From positions 1 through 64,000 of the forward strand of contig MCGE01000014.1 of the NCBI GenBank assembly GCA_002105175.1: a stretch of DNA of 64,000 nt. Reading direction: 5' to 3'. The stretch is from Absidia repens. Lineage: Eukaryota > Mucoromycota > Mucoromycetes > Mucorales > Cunninghamellaceae. A program made the position numbers and the translations under genes. This document shows, in pieces, positions 34,260-45,400 of the stretch (its first letter is position 1; every line of letters begins with the position of its first letter). Below the pieces are notes generated by a model, which saw nothing but the letters and a program-made list of their open reading frames with translations, made no database searches and was not told where the DNA came from.

Positions 34260-34644
34260 GGTCAGACTGACACGAATGACCGCTACCCACTCTTCCTTTT
34301 ACTTCTGTTCTGCCTTACTTTTAAAGTAACCACCACCATTCATCATTGACAATATAAAAGTTCTCGTTTAGTGGTAACTTTGAACTTACCATAGAGCGAT
34401 TTGGCCTACAGTAGTTTAGTTTTTATTCCCTTCCCTGTAGAATAGCATGCTCTCTTTGATTGGAATAGCTTATCTGACTTTAGGTACATTCTACAATAAA
34501 GATAACCCTCATTCCCACACACTCCACACCTACCCACTCCTTTCATAAACCTACATTTATATGGGTGTCATGGTACTACCATTAAATTAATATAATTTAG
34601 TTGTTAAAGTTTTTATCTATCATACTACTCAATAAAATATGTCC

Positions 34645-34676
<32 letters not shown>

Positions 34677-34890
34677 TCGTCTATCATACATTTTGTTTGT
34701 AATTGTTCGTATGAATATATCCACATTATAAAGTGCAGTGAAAAATACATGCGTGCATAGAAAAAAAGCTGGTGTGTGTGTGTGTGTGTAAAAAAAAGAA
34801 GTTCGGTATAGGGCAACTTCAGCCAGTATTCGTGTTTAGCATTCCGTCTACTGCACGGTACTGTATTGTACAGTACTAGGCTTCAGAAAA
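34260..34890 (+). repeat. Repeat half L-2, head-to-head with I-4
   Basis: Aligns with L-1 (25690-26260): AACCACCACCATTCATC, CCATAGAGCG, ACATTTATA, CTCAATAAAATATGTCC, ACTTTTACATCGTCTATCAT. Contains a 22-nt T run, a GT run (34772-34788) and the inverted repeat TACTGTATTGTACAGTA (34859-34875). Confidence 0.65.
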
Positions 34891-35640
34891 TTCAGAAAAT
34901 AGGGTTCACAGATATTTTCTGAATTGTTTTAAAAAATGGTCATTGTGAGCGCATGAAAAAAAGAGAGTGAGAGACTCGTAAAAATAAACAGCGATGAGTG
35001 CATGATTGAAGTACACTGAAAGCATTTGTTGAATCACAATCGACAAAGACGGGTTGTTTTCAAATATCTTATATATCATACCAGACAAATGACTAATACT
35101 TCATGGAGGGTCGATTGTGCAATGTCTAAGCTTACTTACTCCCAGTTTGTGTAAGTGAATTAAGGCGCTATATAGTCGCAGTATTTTGCCGCACCATGGC
35201 TCATTGAATGTTGAGTCGCAAATACAGTGTAATCATGAAGTGCATTGTTAGCTCCAAACCACGTTTGGATTATTCCGCCACCGATTTAACTGACAGATAA
35301 ATTTGGAGGGCAAGGCCATTCGTTTACCTGATATACCCGCAAGTTGTTTTTTTTTTAACGTGCGTGAGCTTGGGTTGTCAGGGCAGAAATCTGGCTGGTT
35401 AGCGGAAGTTGAATATATACCAACGACTTATAGTCCTTAGCCCCAAACTACAAACCGATCTGACTTGGGGTACTCGGATATCTTTATGAGGTGCAAAAGG
35501 AGATTGGTTATTATTTACTTTTGTTTCACATCATATTAATTTTCTCCTTGTGCAAACAGAAAATTCCTGTTCTAAATGAATGCCATATGATAGCGCACGG
35601 AACAATAGCATACCACAATAGTAATCTGTTCACTAAGATG
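34891..35640. other. Intergenic, no gene recognised
   Basis: AT-rich with short ORFs only. Contains the HSE-like site described separately; otherwise nothing recognised on either strand. Confidence 0.4.
35558..35573. promoter_or_regulatory. Possible heat-shock element of HSP90
   Basis: AGAAAATTCCTGTTCT contains the inverted nGAAnnTTCn pair plus a further TTC, about 390 bp upstream of the HSP90 ATG. Only one such unit is visible, so support is weak. Confidence 0.3.
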
Positions 35641-35955
35641 GTACTTTAGTGCCTTCTCAATATCTTCTAAAAAATTCTAATCACCTTTTTAATTTGGAAT
35701 GTACATTATCCGTCCTTTGGACCAAGTAGTAGCCAGTTTTTTGGAAATGGACACGCCGATCTTTCTGGTAAGTTCATGCCATCTTCCAAATTAGTAAAGA
35801 AGGTGCTGGAACCAGCCTGTGACGCTTTCTGAGTTCGTGGATTCAATTTCTATTTTTTTTTACTCCATTGATTTAAATAGACGTTTTTTCTTTTTTTCTT
35901 CTTGTTTTTTCTTCATCCTTTTTTTTTTATTTTTCCTTCAAACTAAATATACATC

Positions 35956-38287
35956 ATGTCTGCTGAAGCTGAAACCTTCTCCTTCCAAGCTGAAATCTCT
36001 CAGTTGATGAGCTTGATCATCAACACCTTCTACTCTAACAAGGTAAGTTAATTAAAAGGATGGGCCTAAAAAAGGGGGGTGGTTATGGACGGACTGACGT
36101 GTTCTATTCACCGAACGTGTTTTTATTCGTGATGTGGGGATAAACAGAGGGATGGTTATATTCATACTCATATCGTTGGCTTTGTTATCATTTTTAGGAA
36201 ATCTTCTTGCGTGAATTGATCTCCAACTCCTCTGATGCTTTGGATAAAATTCGCTACCAATCCTTGACTGATCCTTCCGTGTTGGATTCCGAAAAGAACT
36301 TGTTTATCCGTATTACCCCCGACCGTGAAAACAACGTTCTTATTCTCCGTGATTCTGGTATTGGTATGACCAAGGCTGATTTGGTGAACAACTTGGGTAC
36401 TATTGCCAAGTCTGGTACCAAGTCCTTCATGGAAGCTTTGTCCTCTGGTGCTGATATCTCCATGATTGGTCAATTTGGTGTTGGTTTCTACTCTGCTTAT
36501 CTCGTTGCTGATAAGGTCCAAGTCATTACCAAGCACAATGATGATGAACAATACATCTGGGAATCCGCTGCTGGTGGCTCTTTCACTATCACTCGCGATG
36601 AAGTCAACCCCTCTCTTGGTCGTGGTACTGAAATGCGTCTCTTCTTGAAGGAAGATCAAGTAAGTCATATAAATAGCTGTGTGGATACGTGTGGATTAGA
36701 TCACTTGATACTGACCTCTTTTTTTTCCCTCAGGTTGAATACCTTGAAGAAAAGCGCTTGAAAGATATTGTCAAGAAGCACTCCGAATTCATCTCCTACC
36801 CTATCGAATTGACTGTTGAAAAGGAAGTCGATGTCGAAGTCTCTGATGACGAAACCAAGGAAGAAGCTGACAAGGAAGACAAGCCCAAGATTGAAGAAGT
36901 CGAAGATGAAGACGACAAGAAGGAAAAGAAGGAAAAGAAGACCATCAAGGAAAAGGTGACTGACATTGAAGAACTCAACAAGACCAAGCCTCTCTGGACC
37001 CGCAACCCTGAAGACATCAAGCAAGACGAATATGCCAACTTCTACAAGACCCTTACCAACGACTGGGAAGATCATTTGTCCGTCAAGCATTTTTCTGTTG
37101 AAGGTCAATTGGAATTCCGTGCCATCCTCTTTGTGCCCAAGCGTGCTCCCTTCGACTTGTTTGAAGGCAAGAAGAAGCGCAACAACATCAAGCTCTACGT
37201 TCGCCGCGTCTTCATCATGGACGACTGTGACGATTTGATCCCCGAATGGCTTGGTTTCATCAAGGGTGTTGTCGACTCTGAAGATTTGCCCCTCAACATC
37301 TCCCGTGAAATGCTCCAACAAAACAAGATCCTCAAGGTTATCCGCAAGAACTTGGTCAAGAAGTGTTTGGAAATGTTTGCCGAAATCGCCGAAGACAAGG
37401 AAAACTTTGACAAATTCTACGAAGCCTTCTCCAAGAACATCAAGCTCGGTATTCACGAAGATGCTCAAAACCGCAACAAGTTGGCTGAATTGTTGCGTTA
37501 CCATTCCACCAAGTCTGGCGATGAAATGACCTCTCTCAAGGACTACGTCACCCGCATGCCCGAAAAGCAAAAGAACATCTACTATATCACCGGCGAATCT
37601 CGTGCCTCCGTCGAAAACTCTCCCTTCTTGGAAGGTTTCAAGAAGAAGGGTGTCGAAGTGTTGTTGATGACTGATCCTATTGACGAATACGCCACCTCTC
37701 AACTCAAGGAATTCGATGACAAGAAGTTGGTCTGCATTACCAAGGAAGGTGTCGAAATCGAAGAAGATGAAGAAGAAAAGAAAGCCCGTGAAGACGAAGA
37801 AAAGAAATACGAAGACCTCTGCAAGACTGTCAAGGAAATTCTCGGTGACAAGGTTGAAAAGGTTGTTGTGTCCAACAAGTTGACTGACTCCCCATGTGTC
37901 CTTACCACTGGTCAATTCGGTTGGTCCGCTAACATGGAACGTATTATGAAGGCTCAAGCACTCCGTGATAGCTCTATGTCCGCCTACATGGCCTCCAAGA
38001 AGACTTTGGAATTGAACCCTACCCATCCTATTGTCAAGGCTCTTGAATCCAAGGTCCAAGCTGACTCTGGCGACCGTACCGTCAAGGATCTCACCACTTT
38101 GTTGTACGAAACCTCCTTGTTGACCTCTGGCTTCTCCCTCGATGATCCTTCCGACTTTGCCAAGCGTATCAACCGCATGATTGCCCTTGGTCTCTCCATT
38201 GATGAAGATGATATTGTCGATGAACCTACCCAAGATGCTCCTGCTGCCGAAGCCGCTGAAACCTCCAAGATGGAAGAAGTCGATTAA
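35956..38287 (+). CDS. HSP90: Cytosolic heat shock protein 90
   Basis: Three exons, 700 residues: 35956-36042, 36198-36659, 36734-38287. Begins [33 protein letters not shown] ATPase signatures follow: [56 protein letters not shown] charged Glu/Lys linker (about residues 215-265), the middle-domain [19 protein letters not shown], and the C-terminal MEEVD that binds TPR co-chaperones are intact. It chaperones kinases, receptors and transcription factors in the cytosol. Codon use is strongly biased to C/G third positions compared with neighbours, as for a very highly expressed gene. Introns fall at Lys29 and Gln183. CT-rich leader at 35880-35940. Confidence 0.97.
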
Positions 38288-39134
38288 GTTGGTTTTACTT
38301 GTTTATAGTTTATACATTCCCCCTACCCCTTCATCTTCCCATTTATATAATTTAGTATAGTCTATTAGTGTTATCATTCTATTATGAATCGTTTTTTTCT
38401 ATGAAAAAAATGTTTGTCTCAATGTATATTTTTTTTACTCTTTTCAAATAAAAAATTTCTCTCCCATTGTAAGTTTTTACGACTATTGATGATATAAATA
38501 TGTAGTGGTGTATGTGTATGCGTATTTTTCCTGCCTTTCATTGTGTGTATACATTGACACAATTGCTAATACTTCTATAATACTCAATGAGGAAATTTTT
38601 ATTTTCGAGCAGTATCTGAATTCTTCTGTCAAAAAATGTGGGGTAAATCTAATTATAAAATGGGAGACAAAAAAAAAATATGGTGTAGTTTGGGTCTCAC
38701 AGAAAATGCCATCCATGTATTTTAAAATAAACACTATGGCGGTCCGCTGGAGCTTTTGGAACGATTTATTGGGTATCAGAGTTTTTTTTTTTATTAAAGT
38801 GGTTTTGATGGGAAGGGATTAAAGCGTCCGCCATTTCGCACTTGGGTGGTCAGCCCTTTGGGGCCCAACCGTCGTGCTCAACGCGTCGTCAATGGGGGTT
38901 TTTTTTGTGTGCTGAAATAATGGCTTACTTGAAAGTCGTCGGAGAGATTAGAGTTTGATTATGTAGGGGTTGCAACTGCCTTTCCACTGGAAGATAAATC
39001 GAATTATGCGAATTATGTTGGGCTACGGAGCACTATGGTAATTATGGCGATTGCCCCTTCATTTAACTTTATTTGCATTTGCCTGATTTTTTGACATAAA
39101 AAAAAAGACTGGATGATTCAGGCTCCGCATTTTG
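38288..39134. other. Intergenic with a short GC-rich repeat
   Basis: HSP90 3' end (AATAAAAAATTTC near 38448) followed by AT-rich sequence and the GGGCCCAACCGT box (38861-38917) also found at 39810-39866. Confidence 0.4.
38861..38917 (+). repeat. GGGCCCAACCG short repeat, copy 1
   Basis: GGGCCCAACCGT, GTGCTCAACGCGTCG, CAATGGG and TGTGTGCTGAAA occur in the same order and spacing as at 39810-39866. Confidence 0.7.
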
Positions 39135-39480
39135 CTTCTATTTTTTTTTTTTTTGGTCCCCCTTTTTTTTTTCTCTCCCTTTTTCTTTCTTTTTTAATTT
39201 TTTCCTTCATGATAGTCTGAATGATATGATGGCAAGGCTCATTGGGATACTGGTGATCTAGGATTAGTGTTAGAACTTGAATTAGGGCCGTTTTCAAAAA
39301 CGCAAAACAAACATCATGGGGAAACTCTTTCATTTTGGATGTAGGATTTGGGAACGTCAGTAGATTAGCATCATGGAATCGTCCTTAGTTTAGTAATAGT
39401 TTGTCATCGTTTGTAACTACGTCTGAATAAATATGTTTTTAACTAGTTCCTCTGTTGTACGTTTACATGATGAGTTTCAT
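39135..39480 (+). repeat. Dispersed repeat type II, copy II-4
   Basis: CT-rich leader (39137-39210), GATCTAGGATTAGTGTTAGA, hairpin CGTTTTCAAAAACG (39289-39302), AACATCATGGGGAAACTC, TTTCATTTTGGAT, and GAATAAATATG near 39424. The hairpin differs from II-3 at both sides of one pair (A:T to G:C). Confidence 0.75.
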
Positions 39481-40834
39481 CGAATGTGTAATACATATGC
39501 ATAGAAAAAAAGTGTGTCAATATTTATATGAAAAAGGAACGGATCGGGTATTATGGAGACTTCTTCCACCAAGTCTATAAGTTTGTGCGTAGAAAAGAAA
39601 ACAGGGATGTGCTTGTGTGAAAAAACAGCGATTACAGTGTATTTGTTGTGGTGGGGTATATTGAAGAGCAAAGTCGGGAATAGAATTAATTATGTAGCTA
39701 CTGGGTGGCAGGGGGTTTCTGAAGTGTGGGTTTTGATGGGATGGGATGGAAGACTCTGTGATTTGACACTATTGGTAGGCAGCGATTGAGAGAAAAGGGT
39801 GGACGCCTTGGGCCCAACCGTTGCGCTCAGTGCGTCGGCAATGGGATTTTTTATGTGTGCTGAAAAAAAAAAAAAAAAATAGGTAAGGGATTAGATACGA
39901 TGATGCGCGTGAAGGAAAACGTAGGAAATTCCAAGGTCATAGATGTTTATCTTAGATGGTTATCTTGGATGGTTATCAATAAAACGTTTAGTCACATAAT
40001 ATGATAGTGAAGATGGAAAGGAACGAAGATTCGGCTGGAATGGTTATTGTTTTTATAAAAAGCAACATCTTATGATAAGCATTTCATGTTGGTTGATTTT
40101 GGCAGAAGGGTCGAGGAATTGCAACAACAAAACGTTTAGCAACAGGAGGAATGTTATGAAGGGCTACTAAATAGCTTGCAAAGTGCTTCAATTATCATTT
40201 TTATGCATTTATAAATGTCTATTTTCTAAAGCGTCCTTCACTGTCCTTTTTTCATGCGTCCGCCGCTTCTAGATATTCCTCTCACCGATACTTAGAAGCA
40301 CAGTATGTACAGTACAGGAACGCTGATCCCGACGGTTGATCGATGCCGCCTAATGCCTAATCCTTTTTTTTTCTTTTTTTTTTTATACACACACATTAGC
40401 TGGTTTTTATTATTATTATTATTTCTACTATACAATGTGGGTGTACCCATTCAACAAAATGAGCTACTTTAAATGTATGAGAGATGATGTAAAACTAAAA
40501 AAAAAAGACAAAATATGTTTATTTAACAGTATTGAATACAAACTAAGGCAGCTGAACTAAGCCGGTCTAATGATATTTTTAATGTGAGGCAATCAGAGGT
40601 GCGTGGGGGGGGGAAGGAAGTAAACTATTCTCAGGGAGCGACAATCTATTCCGTAGTGAAGTAACGGGTTAACTAAACTTGGTCGAGTTGCCCCATCTTG
40701 TCTGAAAAGCCACCAAGCTTGACAAGAAACCATGCTGTCAATGTTGGATGGTGGTGATTTCTGTCATGATAAGAGAATCACCATGTTGACGATTGTACCC
40801 AAGAGAAAATTCAACTCATTGAGGGAAAAAAACC
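39481..40834. other. Intergenic, no gene recognised
   Basis: AT-rich sequence, second GGGCCCAACCG copy, an A run (39863-39881), TATTATTATT repeat (40408-40425). No coding support. Confidence 0.4.
39810..39866 (+). repeat. GGGCCCAACCG short repeat, copy 2
   Basis: Second copy of the element at 38861-38917, preceded by the same GGGTGG word. Confidence 0.7.
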
Positions 40835-42107
40835 ATTCAAATCCCGCCCACGTGAATATTTATTTCACTTCTTATTTTCCGCTCGCTCTTTCTTTCTTTT
40901 CATTTCTTTTTTTCTTCTCTTTGTCTTCGTCATTCAACTTCTATGGGTTATTTTTGGACTTAGATTAGTGTCAGAACTAGTTTAGAAGGGTTTTCAGCTC
41001 AGGGATTACAAGATGCATGGGGAAACCCTTTCACTTTGGATCCAGGATTCAGAACCACCATTAGTTGGAGTTTTGCGGCCCTCGTTAGCTTAGTTTGAAG
41101 TTAGTTTGTCCATAGTTTGTATTATATATCTACATCTTCTTCTTTTTTTTTTATACATTTCAATAAAAAATGTGCTATTAGTCCCTCTCCTGTCATATAG
41201 TGTAGATCCTTTTTTTCTTTTTACGTACCATCGCCATTTTGACTAGTGTTCAATGATGTTTTGCTTCAATAAAAGAGATCCCTTTAGTTTTTTTCTGTCT
41301 TGTATAATATAATTAGCTTTCATTTTACCATTATATTTTTAGATTAGTGTTGACTATTCTTTAAAATCTCACGCTAGTCTTCCCCATGCTTCGCCCAATA
41401 GATCCCTCCATTCAACCCCGGAGTTAAAATGAACTGCTTGTCTTTTTAGTTTTAAAATCTGTCAATATGCCTCGATAAAATAAAATAAAAAGCCTATTTA
41501 TTAACCATACTCTGGCTCATCGCTTAGAAAGAAAAAAAAAAGTCTCTATTGTTGCTGTTTTGTGAGTTTCTTATCAAGTATTTGTGTTTTAGTTCATCCA
41601 CTTTTTAACTAGTTTCCTCTCAGTGTCCCAGGAACTGGTTGGTAGTCTTAGATAAAGATAGCTACCTTCTTGCACAATCAACCATATAAATGACACGAGG
41701 TCTTGATGTGTATGTAGTCGCCGTTATAGAGAATATTGCCTAAAGTTCTAGCTTGTCTACGGCTACTTTATTCATTCACGCCAGGATGCTTAACAACTGG
41801 TTGACAGCTCAAACTCATTTAATTATGCTACGTGGACCTATTTCCTCTCTAACACCTGATGTCAAATCAATGCAGACTGTGCAACTAGCGTAGCGCTTGC
41901 TATACGGGACATATTGAATATATTCAGCTCATTATACTTTATTTTATTTTTTTATTTGCATGTGATATAATAATAAAAAACAAAAGGAAATCGCCCATTA
42001 AGGTGCAAAATGGCGAAGGTTTTTAGTTTTATCTAATATCACCCTTCAACAACCTCCCTCCCGAGTAGATCAAAAGTTTTTGGATAGTGGGAGAATGTTT
42101 GAAATTG
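40835..42107 (+). repeat. Dispersed repeat type I, copy I-5 (near full length)
   Basis: ATTCAAATCCCGCCCACGTG edge, CT-rich leader (40875-40930), core (40960-41065) with AAGGGTTT..AAACCCTT, TTTCAATAAAAAATG tail modules about 100 bp apart, and a right end GTTTGAAATTGAAT matching I-1. About 1.27 kb, no ORF of its own. Confidence 0.78.
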
Positions 42108-42492
42108 AATAATGAGATCTATAAATTAGTGTGTGTAAGACATAAGTATTATCATAGAAGCGTTGGAAAAGGAGAGTTCATAAAAGGAGCCTTAAAGAAG
42201 GGTATTCCTACATGTGCTATTTATGACAAAAAAAAAAAAAAAATGGCAGCGTATGATTCATCACTCATGTATGATACAATCCAATATATTTTATTTTTTT
42301 CACTACAATGAGCAATCATAAATTTCAATTTTTTATTTCATAAGACAAATAATAATAAAGGGAGGATGGGAGACAAAAAAATATAAATAAGAGGGAAAAA
42401 GAGAAGAAGGGGTATCACTGTACTAATAATAAAAAAAAAACAAGCACACACACAAAAAAAAAAAAAAAACCTAACCAACTAAATAATTAACA
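42108..42492. other. 3' flank of the Num1-like gene
   Basis: Poly(A) runs on the plus strand (42228-42242, 42455-42470) and minus-strand AATAAA-like words. No gene. Confidence 0.4.
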
Positions 42493-45400
42493 CTAATAAC
42501 CCACAGCTACTGAATGTCTAAAAGAGCGCTTTGGATACTTGGGTCGATTGGGATGTATCCGATCACGTTCCAAATGAGAGAGATGATGTTTCCCATTGCA
42601 ACACATCCGCAAGTCTTCCAGTTGTTCCACATGATCATCATCCTCATGGCTGTCGTTTTCTTCTACAATGTCGCCGTGATGGCGGCGTTCGGATGAAGTT
42701 GGCCAGTTGTGCATGGAATGGCGGTTATTGCTTGGCTTTGATGCTGTAGTGGAATTTGAGCTGTTGGTGTGATTGAATAAATCTTGTAAAAGGCTTGTGC
42801 GCGTCTTTTTCCTTGAACTGTCTTCGTCGCCGAGCGTCGGTCGTGGTTTCATCATGCGTCGAGTATCTGGGGATTCAGGTGATGTTGATAAAATATACGA
42901 TAACGACTATACAAAACAAAAAAAAAGAAGGTGTAAGGGTCAATCATACGTTATCTCTCCTTTTTGTTCCGTTTTCTTTCTTACCTCTGCCCAAGTATTG
43001 TGTGTATTCATATCTGGTGCTGTCAAATTCATATCACCTTCCGACGTAGATACCTGAATGCTGACTTGTGGGGAGCCCAGATGTTCATCGGGATTAGGAA
43101 CCACCTTCATACTTTCAATAAATGCTACAAAAAAAAAAAAAAAGTAAGTAAAACAAGTCAACAATAAGGTGGGGAGAAGTATTACCGCTTTTCGTCTTGC
43201 CATCACGATTTGGTGTGCCAGGTGCATGTGTACTCCAATACAAGGTCCTAGTATATGGGTGCATCCATACATAGCGTTGGTGTGGTTGAGCCAATGGGTT
43301 GCGCAAAAGACCACTGTTTCGAGGAGATTTCCGTAACCAGTGACCCATCATCGTATCAGTAATCAATGCAATGGTTGGTTCAGCCAACGGGCTGCTTGCT
43401 GACGTAGTGGCGGTGTTTGTCGCTGATGAGTTGGGATATGTTGTTTGTTGCGGTTGTTGTTGAGATGAAGCAAAGGAGAGTGTGGAGGCTGCAGCTCCAG
43501 CAGCGCCAGCACCAGCACTGGCACCAGTACCTGTAGCACTGATATTGTTGTTGTTGTTGTAATAGCTGTCATTACTCCCATGATCGTTGCCCTTGGTAAA
43601 GTAATTTGGATTGACACGAGCCATATGTGTGGGCGATGTTGCGTGATGATGGCGGGAGTCTTCAGTTTCAACGTTCGAGTCGCTTTGATGGGATTGTCTA
43701 GGTGTTGGAGTTGATGGCGGCTGGTTCATAGGCCATTTGCCCTTGCTGTTTTCAGGATAAATCGTTCGATCGCCATTTCCACGATTTTGTTGTTGAATCA
43801 CCATAGATGAGCGTGCAAGCAAAGCTGGGGGTGGGGGACTGCTAGGTCGACCAGGTGCCAAGGAATGGTGATCCTCCATTGTAGTGTTATTGCTGGTAGT
43901 TCCTGACAAAGAGCCGGTGGTGGTGGTTGCATCGGTGGATAATGATCGTTTGCTGTCGCTACTGAGTCTTGTATTGTCCCCTCCAGTGACATGGTGTTCA
44001 TTCGCGCTCATATCACAGGTGTGTCGTTTATCGTTGGTTAATTCTAATGATTTGGCGATGGAGCTGGCTTTGAGAGCCGAGAGAGGTGATACGTTGGCGT
44101 CTAAATGTTGCTGTGCGACTGCTTGCGATGGTGCTGAGACTTGTTCGTCTTGATGTTTCTTAAGCGCAGAGGCAACAGCTGCTGCAATCATATCATCGGC
44201 TTCAGAGCGAGTGATCGTCCGTTCCTCCGGTTGCGGTTGTTTGTCGTTTTCCGCTAGGGCGATGCTGTCGTCTGATTCCTTGTTCATGTCGTGATTGATA
44301 TCATCATCCACATTTTCGTTCGTCGATTTGCTCAAGTCACGTTCGGTGTCATCAACCGGATTTGCATCAGTCGACTTGCTGTGTTCAATATTCAAGTCGT
44401 CTTTGTCGTCGGTCGATTGAGAGGATGGTGATTGTTCGTTCTTTTGTATACTGCGGTCGTGATGATTTAACACTGGTTTTGAGTCGTCGTTACTATCATT
44501 GCCGCGAGCAAAAGCACCTAGACCAAGCGCAGCCGCGCCAGACGCCAGTAAAGCTGCCATAGTATTAGAAGTACCTGCATTGTTGTCCGACTTCGAATCC
44601 TTCACATCTCTGTCTTGAGAAGATCCATCAGCAAAGGCTTCCACCATATTTCCATCATCAATGACTTTGTCTTTCGACAATTCACCAAAACCTTCAGTCA
44701 TTGGAGCAACGAGTGCCTGTCTTTCATCATCATTGTCTGTTTGAACACCTTTCTCTTCCACAGGAGTTGCTAGGATTGCGTCGGACTGAACACCAACATC
44801 AGCACCACAGACTAGATCGGATTGGACACCCATATCAGAGGAAGATGCATGGTCAGATTGTACACCCACATCGGTCACATCAATTTGATCAGATTGTACG
44901 CCCACGTCAGCGGCATCGACATGTTCAGACTGCACACCGGCATCAGAGGTATCGACCTGTTCAGATTGTACACCCACATCAGCGAGTTCGACTTGTTCAG
45001 ATTGTACACCCACATCAGCGAGTTCGACTTGTTCAGATTGTACACCCACATCAGCGACATCGACTTGTTCAGACTGAACACCGGCATCAGAAGTATCGAC
45101 TTGAACAGATTGCACGCCAGCATCCAACCCAGCCACTTGTTCCGATTGCGTTCCCATATCAGCCATTTCCGCCACGATCGACTGGGTACTTTGATCCACG
45201 GGAGGTGTAGGAGCGACATACTGCGTGTGTTGATGACACGATTCCACCACCGGGACGGCTTGAATATGCTGATCCACACCCAAGGAAGATGGCGAGGGGG
45301 TCTGTGTCGAAGTATCCAATTGTTCCGGACCCGGCATGCTTTGTACTTGCTTATCGACGGCTGCTACAACAGTTGTTTGCACTTGCATTTCCTTGCCCTC

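Noticed and set aside
36701..38233. 510-residue open frame on the minus strand across HSP90
   Set aside because: Antisense shadow caused by strong third-position G/C bias of HSP90; such antisense frames are known artefacts of chaperone genes, and the sense protein is unmistakable.
44735..45200. Regular spacing considered as a CRISPR array
   Set aside because: The 36-bp periodicity is in-frame protein coding with no repeat/spacer alternation, in a eukaryotic gene.
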